Below the pieces are notes generated by a model. The model saw only the letters and a program-made list of their open reading frames with translations. It made no database searches and was not told the DNA's origin. A DNA stretch of 64,000 nt from Exobasidium rhododendri (lineage: Eukaryota; Basidiomycota; Exobasidiomycetes; Exobasidiales; Exobasidiaceae), in NCBI GenBank assembly GCA_026210745.1, contig CP110631.1:3038001-3102000 (forward strand). Reading direction: 5' to 3'. A program made the translations under genes and the position numbers. Positions 45,398-54,757 of the stretch are shown in pieces (position 1 is the first letter of the stretch; every line of letters begins with the position of its first letter).

Positions 45398-46828
45398 ATG
45401 CCTCTCCCTGGTCTTCCGTTAGAAATTCAACTCAAAGTATTCTCCTGTCTGTGCGACGTCAGCCTAGCTTCTTTCACATCTTGCCTGTCACTCTCCCACG
45501 CTCATCATCACCTCCTCGAACCATTACTGTATCGTCATATATGCAATCGTTCTGGAGCAGAATTGGAAGGTCTTGCCTCCACTCTTCTGAGTCGACCCCA
45601 TCTCACAAAGCATATACGTTCTTTCTTCTTTCAAGGCCCGCAAGGTCGTAGAAGAACAGGTCGCGATCAACTCCGCTTGCTGCTCGATACAGACGAGGAG
45701 GAAGAGGCTGACATCGCGGAAGGAGCAAGCTCAGACTCTACTTCTAGAAGACGACTAGATCACAGTATAGACGATGACATGCGAAAGGTAGGCCTAGAAC
45801 CTGGAGTGGAAGGGGAGGGACAAGAAGCGACGTGGGACGAAAACGAGTCTTTAATGCATCTATGCACGCTCGTTCTACGCCTATGCTCCTCGCATTTAGA
45901 GTCCGTTGGTTTCATTGACTGTGTGCCGTGGTTTCTAGCTCCAGCAGAAGGGGGTGTGCTGGATGTCTCGCTCCCAAATTGCAAAGAATTCACTGGGGTA
46001 ACAGTGGGTTTGTTCGGATTGCTTCCTCACCTTCAGCGCAAACGTACCCCTCCTCATGGCCATGATGAAGGTTTTGATCATGGGACTTCATTGGAGAGGA
46101 TTCACTTGATTGGTGGTGACTTTGGTTCTTTTGCGCTTCAAAGAGTTCTTCTCGCCTCACCCACCTGCATCACGATGACGCACCTACACATCACAGCGCC
46201 CACTCTGTACAGACCTGAACATCATGCTCACCTCGTCATGCACATAGTCAATCTCCTCCGACATGTTCTTCACATCGAGCGAATCAGCGTCGGATTCCTT
46301 GATTGGTCGCCTGCTCCTCCTCGAAAGAAGATGGCGATAGTAAAGGATGACCTTGATAACGAAGAAGTAAAGGAAGCATCACAAGTGAGGGGTCTAGGAA
46401 CAGGAGAAGATTCTTTTGAGAGAGGTCAATTGGGAGAAAGTCGACACGGTCCCTCGCAATACGACGATCGTCTCACTCAGTGCAGGGAAATTTACTCTCG
46501 AGCACTACCGGAGGCTTTGTCAAAGAGTCAGAGGAAAGACTGCACTGTCGCGATTCTCCGATTACCTTTTGTCGAAAGTTCGCCAATGGGATTTGCCGAT
46601 TGGATACTTTCACATCACGCATCGCACAATGACATTCGCAGCGTTGACACAGCAAAATTCAAAGGCAGCTGGAGCAAGAGAGATTTGTCCAAATTACCAA
46701 CTGGAGTCGCTGAAGATGGAGCACCCAGCAGGCTGATCTGGGACACCGAACCGTCGCTAGAATGGTCCTTCGATGGACGAAGCATTAAGCTTTTGCAGGG
46801 CAAAGACAGCCCCTGGATGATTTATTGA
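45398..46828 (+). CDS. F-box-like protein
   Basis: Single exon, 476 residues. MPLPGLPLEIQLKVFSCLCD, followed by LASFTSCLSLSHAHHHLLEPLLYRHI, is a good F-box (residues about 3-45), which would bind Skp1 in an SCF ubiquitin ligase. An acidic loop (DTDEEEEADIAEGASSDS) and another charged insert interrupt the rest. The remainder has Leu-rich alternation (LMHLCTLVLRLCSSHLESVG, LERIHLIGGDFGSFALQRV, MTHLHITAPTLY) suggesting degenerate LRR-type repeats. It ends LEWSFDGRSIKLLQGKDSPW. The start is the ATG directly before the F-box; the frame is open a few codons upstream without a better ATG. The substrate is unknown. Confidence 0.75.
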   Translation: MPLPGLPLEIQLKVFSCLCDVSLASFTSCLSLSHAHHHLLEPLLYRHICNRSGAELEGLASTLLSRPHLTKHIRSFFFQGPQGRRRTGRDQLRLLLDTDEEEEADIAEGASSDSTSRRRLDHSIDDDMRKVGLEPGVEGEGQEATWDENESLMHLCTLVLRLCSSHLESVGFIDCVPWFLAPAEGGVLDVSLPNCKEFTGVTVGLFGLLPHLQRKRTPPHGHDEGFDHGTSLERIHLIGGDFGSFALQRVLLASPTCITMTHLHITAPTLYRPEHHAHLVMHIVNLLRHVLHIERISVGFLDWSPAPPRKKMAIVKDDLDNEEVKEASQVRGLGTGEDSFERGQLGESRHGPSQYDDRLTQCREIYSRALPEALSKSQRKDCTVAILRLPFVESSPMGFADWILSHHASHNDIRSVDTAKFKGSWSKRDLSKLPTGVAEDGAPSRLIWDTEPSLEWSFDGRSIKLLQGKDSPWMIY

Positions 46829-46991
46829 TATAGAGCAGGAAGTACAGAGAAGAATACTAATAAAGGAAAATTCCCCCTCCCAAACAAAACACACTCTGCT
46901 ACTGCTACATTTGTACTCTTACACATCATCATACTTTAACATAAAAATTGCGGATCTACTCCTGCTTCCTTCCCTTGTCTTCTCCTCTTCG

Positions 46992-48676
46992 TCAGGAGAC
47001 AGGGATCACTACCTCCATTTCACCATCCATCTGATCATCTTTGAAGCGAGCGAGCCGATCAGAAATATGTAGTTGCCTTTCGGTCGGATGGGAAAAGTGG
47101 CAGTCTTTGCGAGTGCAGTTGATACCAAACCGACAGGGTTTCACGTCTTCGGACGCCCTTCCATCCGATCCTTTTAGCGCTTCGTCCGACTGCTCTGCAT
47201 TGTGAGTCAACGCTGGCGAGGGCACCATCTGTCCACTCTGAGGATCATAATGAGCATAGGTACAGGCTGCATTCTTGCAGTCCATTTGGAAGTGGCAAGC
47301 TGTTGGGCTCCCCTTTGTGATCGCTTCCAATCCCTTTTCGACTTTGGCCGCAACAAACGTCACAGCTGGACTGACATGGCTGTAAGGGCATTCTACGTTG
47401 CTGCAATGCTCCTGAAATCGACACGGATCTTGCTTGAGTATCATCGGTTCCATCCCTTTCTTTTTGCTTTGCGCTACAGCACTGGCGGAAGGGTGACTGT
47501 ATCCACACATTGGATTGGTGCACCCGAGCGAATAGCGACATAGAGACGTTTCTTGCGGTTGCTTCGGAAATGTAGAGTTGTGCACGTTCATAGGATAGTC
47601 TTCCGTGGCGGTAGCGGGGAGCAAGTTATCGGGCATCATCGGATCCAATCGAGAGAACAAATTAATGCTCTGTGATTGCTGCACCGGGGCCTGGACTGAA
47701 GGTACGAACTCTTGCGCCCGGGGATCCGGCATGAGGACTCTGCTAAATATGGACTGATTCGGTGGCGGCTGCTGAAGGATGGTATGCTGAATCTTATGCT
47801 GCTGTGCATTACGATGATGATGCTGATGTTGTGTCTGCTCAAAGCTCCTCTGGAACAGCTTGTTTCCTCCTTGCCCTAGAATCCGGACGGAAGGCGGACC
47901 TCGTTGTTGAGCGGCTTGCAAAGAAGGATCATCCATCGCCGCTGGTCGAACATCACTTCCCCTGTGTACATCTAGGAGCTCTCGTCGCTCTATAGGTGCA
48001 AGCGTAGTAGCATCGGCAGCCATCCTGCCATTGACATTGCCATCTCGATAAGGTGTAAACAATTCTCGCTGACTCGGCGATTCTCTAATCGTCAGGTTTC
48101 ACATGAGCCTCTCCATCAGTACAAGTCACGCAGCCTACTATCTAGATGATGTAATCATCGTGCTCACCTTCTCTGACGATGCTCGTTTGATCTGTAATCT
48201 CGGCGTTGCTCGGCCTCCCATCTGTTCCCCTCCCTACGATGTTCACGTTCTCCGTTGCTTCTATTGGCCGGGAGGTCTCGTCTTGCCTGTGGCGACACTG
48301 ACCGTCTCTTAATTTCGTTCGGTCGCCATTGCTCACGACTCTTTGCATCACTTGTCTTCGAGCTGAGACTCTCCACTCTTATGTTGCTTCCACTTGCTAT
48401 CCTTGATCTCTCTGCCCATATCCAATCTACGAAATCGTCCACCCCGCCTTCCCCACCGCTGTTCTGCCCGGAGCCTTCCCCAATCAATTCCTTGAGCTCG
48501 TTTGCAATCTGTTCCGAAGTCTTGTTATTCGCCAACATTACCAGAATGTACTCTGCCATAACTTCATCATCTTCACCTTCGCTCCATTGTCTCTGTGCTA
48601 GCTCTACCTTGACATGATCTTGCAGTGTGCTGCTCTCCTCGCTCCCCAGTATCAATGGCGGCAAAGTCGTCATCAT
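46992..48676 (-). CDS. NAB2: NAB2/ZC3H14-type CCCH poly(A)-binding protein
   Basis: Nuclear poly(A)-RNA-binding protein that controls tail length and mRNA export. Exons 48676-48168 and 48084-46992 total 1602 nt, 533 residues. The N-terminal PWI-like fold is clear (VKVELAQRQWSEGEDDEVMAEYILVML, NNKTSEQIANELKELIG). An Arg-rich linker (RREGNRWEAEQRRDYRSNEHRQR) takes the place of the RGG region. Near the end are four tandem Nab2-type fingers: CRYSLGCTNPMCGYSH, CRFQEHCSNVECPYSH, CHFQMDCKNAACTYAH, CRFGINCTRKDCHFSH. Yeast Nab2 has seven and ZC3H14 five, so the array is short. Between are Gln/His-rich stretches. The splice acceptor GATTAG was chosen by phase. Confidence 0.9.
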
Positions 48677-48822
48677 CGCTGCCGCGCGGGGACAAAAAGA
48701 AGGAAAGGAGAGAACAAAGGTGGGTCGGTGAGATGAGGATACCGATGTACTTATGCATCCAAGCTGTGAGCGGCAGCTAAAATGAGATTCAGAGTCCAAG
48801 ATTATCCTGAATAATTTTAGAC

Positions 48823-48828
48823 CACGTG
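48823..48828. promoter_or_regulatory. CACGTG E-box palindrome
   Basis: In the divergent gap between NAB2 and the 180-residue gene (about 147 bp and 105 bp from the starts). Part of the recurrent set. Confidence 0.42.
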
Positions 48829-48933
48829 AAGTGACCTTTTGGATGGTGTTGTACTTTTGGGACGGTGGAGTTCTCGCTCTGGCACTATTGTCTCCCTGGC
48901 TGGCTCCTTGGGACGCAGTGTGCAACAAGACCG

Positions 48934-49672
48934 ATGGTAAGTACTCGTCACTTAGTTGCAGAAACCAAGAGAACTGAAAGAAAGCACTTGATCACTGTAC
49001 AGGCACATGTGCAAGAAGCTGCAGCTTTCGATACGCCTGATTCATTTGCTCTACGGGTGAAATTTGAGAAGCACACAGTGAGTTTCCCTTTTCCTTCTGG
49101 CTGCAAGACGATGAAGTCTGCTTCTGAAGTACAGTCTTCTTGCTGGTCTCAGCTATTCATTCCAGTGGAACCGTCTACACTATACGATACAGTCCTCTCA
49201 AGGGCTCTATCGATATTGCTGAAGAGCGATGCACTTCCGCCGGAGGGTTCAGACTTTACGTCTTTCGAGGAGATGCACGAAATAGACGCAGCGCTCTTCC
49301 AAGGAAATTTGATCGTAGCTGGCGGAGGTGCTCAAGAAAGCATGCGATACATGGAAATCGATCGATCTAAGCAAGGAACGATATCTAAAATGGGCTTAAA
49401 GGATGGACCAGAAGCAGTGCTCTACCTTGGTATCCGAGCGAGGGGAAAAAAGAGTCAGTAGATCGTACGCACAAGAGTTCCCTCGGTCCCATCATGCTGA
49501 CATAAGTGCGTCATCTTCATTGGCAGGTGGCTACAGTAATCCGATTGTGACCTTTCCCTCCCTGATCGAGGAGGACGACGATGAGGAGGATCCAGACGCA
49601 ATTCCTCCGCCACTAGACGACGAAGACGACACAAACATGGCAGACTCACGCAGGGGCAAAGAGAAGGCATGA
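48934..49672 (+). CDS. 180-residue protein, unrecognised, with a start-codon-only first exon
   Basis: Model: exons 48934-48936, 49003-49077, 49135-49453 and 49527-49672, 543 nt, 180 residues. The first exon is the ATG alone, followed by GTAAGT. The protein starts MAHVQEAAAFDTPDSFALRV and continues SQLFIPVEPSTLYDTVLSRAL, FTSFEEMHEIDAALFQ and GPEAVLYLGIRARGKKS. The last exon gives NPIVTFPSLIEED, an acidic Pro tail (DDDEEDPDAIPPPLDDEDD) and a basic end. Introns 48937-49002 (66 nt) and 49078-49134 (57 nt) are multiples of three without stops, so retention stays in frame. The last donor is the rarer GTCAGT. The compact mixed fold could be ubiquitin-like, but I see no family hallmark. Confidence 0.6.
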
Positions 49673-49906
49673 ACCAAGAAGACTCCTCCTCTCGAAGCTG
49701 CTTTACTCTTCAGGGAATTTGATAGCTGCACTGTACCACGCTTACTCCCACATTCCCATATAGACTAGCTGACGTAGACTAGTTGAAGCCTACGCCGCAC
49801 CACCTCACACTCTCACCAGCATGAGCGAAAATTACAAATACATGTCATTCTAACACGTTGATGGGTAAAACTACAGCGGACTCATGGTGACAGGCGTAGA
49901 CGTCCT

Positions 49907-52132
49907 TTAAAGCTCATTTCCTCCTTCTCGCGCTGCTCTTTCTCGTGCTTCCTGCCTCAATCGGAGCTTTTCTGCCAGTTTATTCTTTGAGCTCGGCAGT
50001 GCTTGCGTGCTTTGTGTAGGGGCAACAAGCCTCGAATCCAGCGCACCTTCTGCAGCTTCTTGGGAGGAGCCTGATGCTGCTTTCCCCTCACTGTCGCCGA
50101 TTTCTGTGGCCGTCTCTTCGCTGCTAAGCCCGGGTACGGCCTTCTCATCAGCACTGCTCGTATCGATATCTTTACTAGGCTTATTCTCATCTCCTGCTCC
50201 TCCATTAGTCGCATCGACGATAGGAAGTTTCGTCACTTGCTCTTCTCCATCCTTGCCATCCTCACTGTGCGGGAGAATAGCGTCGCTGCAATGCGTCTCC
50301 TCTTCTTCTACCTGCTGTACATACTCCTGGTCCTCTCTACGCTTGCCTTCCTCTTCGGCATCCCTCTGCCCCTTCAGTCTTGATGCACTTTCTTCTCTTT
50401 CTCTTTCAGTGACTTCTGCCGCCAGCTTTCTTTGATAAATCTCTTGCCTCTCTTCTTCAGCATCCCTCTCCACAATGGCTTCTTCCTCCGCAGCTATTTG
50501 TCGAGCCTTTTCCTCGGCTGCAATCTTCTGTCTAGCCATCTCTTTCTCTGCTTCTTTTTCCCTTCTCGCAACTGCTTCGGCTTTTTCATTACGTTGCACT
50601 GCTGCTTCCGCTTCTTCTGCAGCCGCTTCTCTTTGTCTGACTAGCTCTTCCTCTGCTTCTTTCTCCCTTCTCGTCTTCTCTTCAAGCGCTCTCTGTCGCT
50701 GCAATTCCTCGTCGGCTTCTTTCTGACGTCTGGCCTCTTCTTTGGCCTTTTCTGTTCGTACAGCTTCTTCTTGTGCTGACTTCACACGTTGCGCCTCTGC
50801 TTCCTCCGCTCTTCTTCTAAGTGCCTCGGCTTCCTCTCTATCCTTTCTCTGCACTTCGGCGTCCTCCCTCTTCCTCAGTGCTTCGGCTTCTTCTTCCTCT
50901 TTGTTCCGCCTCGCTTCTTCTTCTGCCATTTGTCTTCGCTTCTTCGCTTCTTCCTCTGTTCGCCTCAGAAATGACATATCGAGTCCGTGCCTCGACAAGG
51001 AAGCAGCCGAGTATGATACCTGAGTATTGATTTCTGACAGAATCTCGACTTCATCTTGCAATGATGAGCATTGATCCAGTAAGTGCGGAATGCCTAAGAC
51101 TAGCAGGCGCCTCAATCTTTCCGAAGCTTGATGAGAAAAAGCAGAGATTAGCGTGCTAGGTGTCATTTCATCGTCATTGGTGTTCTTGCTATCAGAAAAC
51201 AAGGACTGCGCCATGCCGCAGGTGTCGCCGACCAAGTCTCGCCAGGAGGATATATATGTAGAGAGGTTTAGGACTGACTTCGTCGTACTCTCCTCACTGC
51301 CTAAATCCGCTATAGAAGCTGACCTAGATCGTAGGAAGAAGAGACAGATCGCACTGTCCGACAAACTAAGCTTCGCGTTGGTCTCCTTGACCCGTTCACT
51401 GTTCCCTTCTGCATTTGCCTCGTCGATGTCCTTCAATCTTCGTAGAAGCGAGACGTACCGTTTAGCTGCTGGCAGACGAAGACCTCTATTTCCGAGTCCT
51501 CTGAGCAGGTCTTCTCGCAGCCTTTTCAAATGTGCAAGACACTCTTGTTGGAGAGATCTTATGACGCTACTGTGGGGGCTTCGGTTACTAACTTTCATCA
51601 TGTGTAAACCTAGCGAAAGAGCCTCTACAGGATGATTAGCTCGCACACAGGTCATCAGCAGCCTGGGGATGTCTAATAGGTCCTTCAATGATGAATCATA
51701 TTGAGAGATGAGATTTTGAGCTGTTTCTTTGGCTTCCAGTGGACTCTCGACCTGCTTTGAGAATTGTTGAGCAGCATTAGAGAGGGCCGGAAGATCCTTT
51801 TCAATGAGGGAATGAAGGACTGTGTCTAAGGAATCCAACGACGTAGGCAAAGAAGCGGTAGCATGATGTACTTGAACGAACGAAGCGACGTGCTGAGAAC
51901 ATAGCGACGAAAGCTGATTATCGAGGGAAGATTTCGCAGTCGAAAGAGCTGCTGGCTGGTTTTGAAGGTCGAGTAAGGAGTGTGACGTCAACGATAGAAG
52001 ATAGACATGAGAGGGAGAAGTCGCATCAGCAAGATCCGAGGGTATCGTGAGACGGGAGCTCGAAGCTGTAGACGAGATCAAAGAGGCCAGTGTAGCATCG
52101 TGGTGCTGATATGCCCCACCTACCTCGGTCAT
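49907..52132 (-). CDS. COG8: COG8 (Dor1 family) Golgi tethering subunit with a long charged tail
   Basis: Subunit of the conserved oligomeric Golgi complex for retrograde vesicle tethering. Single exon, 741 residues. Residues about 10-390 show the Dor1 pattern: VYLLSLTSHSLLDLQNQP, LDNQLSSLCSQHVASFVQVH, DLLDIPRLLMTCVRANHPVE, ALSLGLHMMKV, RGLRLPAAKRYVSLLRR, AICLFFLRSR and RLLVLGIPHLLDQC. From about 391 to 640 comes an almost uninterrupted Glu/Ala/Arg/Lys helix (EEAKKRRQMAEEEARRNKEEEEA and similar), then an acidic Ser/Glu-rich part and a basic end (LAEKLRLRQEARERA). Ordinary COG8 proteins lack such a coiled extension, which could lengthen the tether. The open frame has no stop or intron sign at the junction. 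Confidence 0.85.
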   Translation of the reverse strand: MTEVGGAYQHHDATLASLISSTASSSRLTIPSDLADATSPSHVYLLSLTSHSLLDLQNQPAALSTAKSSLDNQLSSLCSQHVASFVQVHHATASLPTSLDSLDTVLHSLIEKDLPALSNAAQQFSKQVESPLEAKETAQNLISQYDSSLKDLLDIPRLLMTCVRANHPVEALSLGLHMMKVSNRSPHSSVIRSLQQECLAHLKRLREDLLRGLGNRGLRLPAAKRYVSLLRRLKDIDEANAEGNSERVKETNAKLSLSDSAICLFFLRSRSASIADLGSEESTTKSVLNLSTYISSWRDLVGDTCGMAQSLFSDSKNTNDDEMTPSTLISAFSHQASERLRRLLVLGIPHLLDQCSSLQDEVEILSEINTQVSYSAASLSRHGLDMSFLRRTEEEAKKRRQMAEEEARRNKEEEEAEALRKREDAEVQRKDREEAEALRRRAEEAEAQRVKSAQEEAVRTEKAKEEARRQKEADEELQRQRALEEKTRREKEAEEELVRQREAAAEEAEAAVQRNEKAEAVARREKEAEKEMARQKIAAEEKARQIAAEEEAIVERDAEEERQEIYQRKLAAEVTEREREESASRLKGQRDAEEEGKRREDQEYVQQVEEEETHCSDAILPHSEDGKDGEEQVTKLPIVDATNGGAGDENKPSKDIDTSSADEKAVPGLSSEETATEIGDSEGKAASGSSQEAAEGALDSRLVAPTQSTQALPSSKNKLAEKLRLRQEARERAAREGGNEL

Positions 52133-52288
52133 GGCAAGGGAAAGATGGGAATGGGAAAGGAATACTTCTGAACGGCTGCAATTTGTTCCTATCTATAGTA
52201 CGGCGGCGCGTTGCGTCTCATAGATTCTAACATTACGTTGCCATTTTGCAGCTAGTCTCCTCCACCACTGGCGATCACTACCCCACTC

Positions 52289-54011
52289 ATGGAGGAGCCA
52301 GGGCGGGAGCATCGTAATCATGACAAGCACACCTTTCACCTTCCCAACATCTTCTCTCGTGCGACCCAAATCAGTAAAAATCAATATAGGACCGTTCCTG
52401 CGGGAGAAGGGGAGGAGGACGAAGGGGAGGAGGAGACAGATGCGTACAGCGACAGCGATGAGGGAGCACTGGCTGGTATCGGTGTAGAAAGCAGTCCAGA
52501 GTGGGCGACTATGTCATCGATACAGCACTCCATGATCCGAGTCGCTTTTGGTATATTTGGAGCAGCAGTCCTACTTCCCTTGTGAGTGAAGGTCGGCCAT
52601 GACTTGGACCTCCTCTTGTACTGACGAGGTCTACGTCGAAACAGTAATGCGCTCATTACCTCCTCCGAGTATTACCGCTCACTGGTCGCAGACTCGCCGA
52701 AGGAGAATTCCATTATGAGCTGGATCATCGCCGTGTACTGCGTTTCGTCCATACTCTTCGGTGCACATGCCACTACCAGCATGCAGAGGGTGAGAGCTCA
52801 TGGATATAGGGCATGACCTTGCTCTTCATCGTAATTTGACGTGATCTTGACTACTTTCTCCACAGGCCTCTGTCGGAAGAAGATTCATCCTATCGGCAGC
52901 TCTCATCATATCTGCTTTGCTGCTCACCACAGTCTTGGTTTCAGTCGTCAAGAGGCCAACAACGGGAGAGCCATCAAGCACAGCCTTCCCACTCGTACTG
53001 GCCCTCGCCCTGATCTTGTCAGCTGGAACCTCGTACCTGCAATTGGCCGTCGTAACTCTAGCCAACGCCTATGGTCCTACTTGTATGGGTACAATGCTGG
53101 CTGGCCAAGGTGTCGTAGGGGCCAGCGTCAGCTTGGTCCAATTAATCGCCGCTCTCTCGGCAAGTACACAATCAACGTCATCGTCAGCAGTCGGCGGTGA
53201 AAGCGAAAGCCGAAAAGCTGCTATCCAGTTCTTTGGCACAAATACGGCATTTATGATGGCAGGATTGACGACATTCCTCGTCTTACAGCGCTCCTTACTT
53301 TACTCCAATATGAAGGGGAGAATGGAAAATGCCAAGCAGAATCTAGCGGAGGTGATTGCACAAGAGACAAGTCGCACAGAGCATGCTGCTAGGAACAATC
53401 TGGCTTCTGTGTCAGGTATCAAGCGTTACCTGAGCTTGCAAAGCCAACAACAGATCTCACGAATAGCATCGACCCAAAAGAGAGTGCTCATGGCATCCTT
53501 CTCCATTGCGTACATCTTTACCGTCACCTTAGCCATCTTTCCCGCGCTGACTGCCAGAGTTCAATCGACGAATAATTCGCTCTCTACAATCGTCTTTGTT
53601 GCTCTCCACTTTTTCGTCTTCAACATCGGCGATCTGATAGGTCGGATAATGCCCTCGCTATCATCTCGTTTCTTTCTGCTGCGAAACACGAAAACCATCA
53701 CAACGCTGTGCCTGCTGCGTACAGCATTCATACCTCTCGTGGCATATTGTAACGTCTCCTCTTCCTCCTCCCCATCGTCCCCACCGTCGACATCGGGCCT
53801 TTTCAACGACCCCATTTTCTTCATGTTGATGGCTCTTTTGGGCATCTCAAATGGACTGCTCGCCACTAGCATCTTCGTAGTCGGGCCAAGGCAGGATAAC
53901 CTTACGGATGCAAATGATCAAAGTCTGGCTGTCGGACTGTTGAGTTGGTGGCTTACATTTGGTCTTGCAACGGGCAGTCTATTCAGCTTCATTGTAGCAG
54001 CGATGTATTGA
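52289..54011 (+). CDS. Equilibrative nucleoside transporter (ENT/SLC29 family)
   Basis: Membrane transporter for nucleosides or nucleobases (Fun26-like in yeast, which is vacuolar). Exons 52289-52581, 52645-52789 and 52866-54011 total 1584 nt, 527 residues. An acidic cytosolic N-terminus (GEEDEGEEETDAYSDSDEG) precedes about 11 membrane segments. The first contains the ENT mark LLPFNALITSSEYY, formed across the first splice. Others include SWIIAVYCVSSILFGAHA, LILSAGTSYLQLAVVTLANAYG, TIVFVALHFFVFNIGDLIGR and the last GLLSWWLTFGLATGSLFSF. The central loop is long and charged between segments six and seven. AATAAA at 54031-54036 may be its polyadenylation signal. Its start faces COG8 across 156 bp. 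Confidence 0.92.
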
Positions 54012-54158
54012 CTGGAGTACTTATTATGTTAATAAAGATCTGTGGTAGGAGCATGTGTGTGAAATTTTTCCTATAGTACATATCGGTTGTGTGAGGGGTT
54101 GTCTGGTGTAGAGAAAACGACAGCAATAGAAAGTTGGCACCAGTCTGACTATTCGTCT

Positions 54159-54704
54159 TTACGAGCCAAGGCCTAGGATTCGTTGCAGTGTCTCAAAGTC
54201 GATGGTAGGAGCCGGGGCTTGGCCGGTATTCTGCGAGGCTACAGCCCCAACCGGATTGCTTGCTGCAGTAGGTGCTGTCCAAATGTTATTGTTGAAGATG
54301 TTGGCGTTGAAAGCGGGCGGTTGCTGCTGTCCGTTGGGATATTGTTGATAAGCAAGTGCATTGAAGTCAACCCCACTCGAAGCAAGAAGATCAGCGGAAG
54401 GAGCTGAAGATGGCAGTGTCGAAGCAGGAAACGCAGGAAGTGCAGGAGAGTCGTTAAATTGCTGGGTGGTGAAAGAGGTCGGAGCAGCAGCAGGCCGAGC
54501 CCAGGAAGGTAATTGTTGGTCAGAAGGTGTTGCGCTGGAAAAGAGTTTTGCATTCGACATCAACGTCGACTGCTGCTGCGATTGAAAAAGCGATTGCTGA
54601 GGTGCCCCGCTGACTGCAGACGTCGGCACGGGAAACTGCGACCCAACATTGACAGGCGATGCAAAATGAGGAAGATTCGACACCGAGGACGAAGACGAAG
54701 ATGT

Positions 54705-54757
<53 letters not shown>

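Noticed and set aside
50007-51030. Several plus-strand Ser/Leu/Phe-rich open frames opposite COG8
   Set aside because: They are the complement of the Glu/Arg/Ala-rich coiled-coil codons, so composition alone keeps them open.
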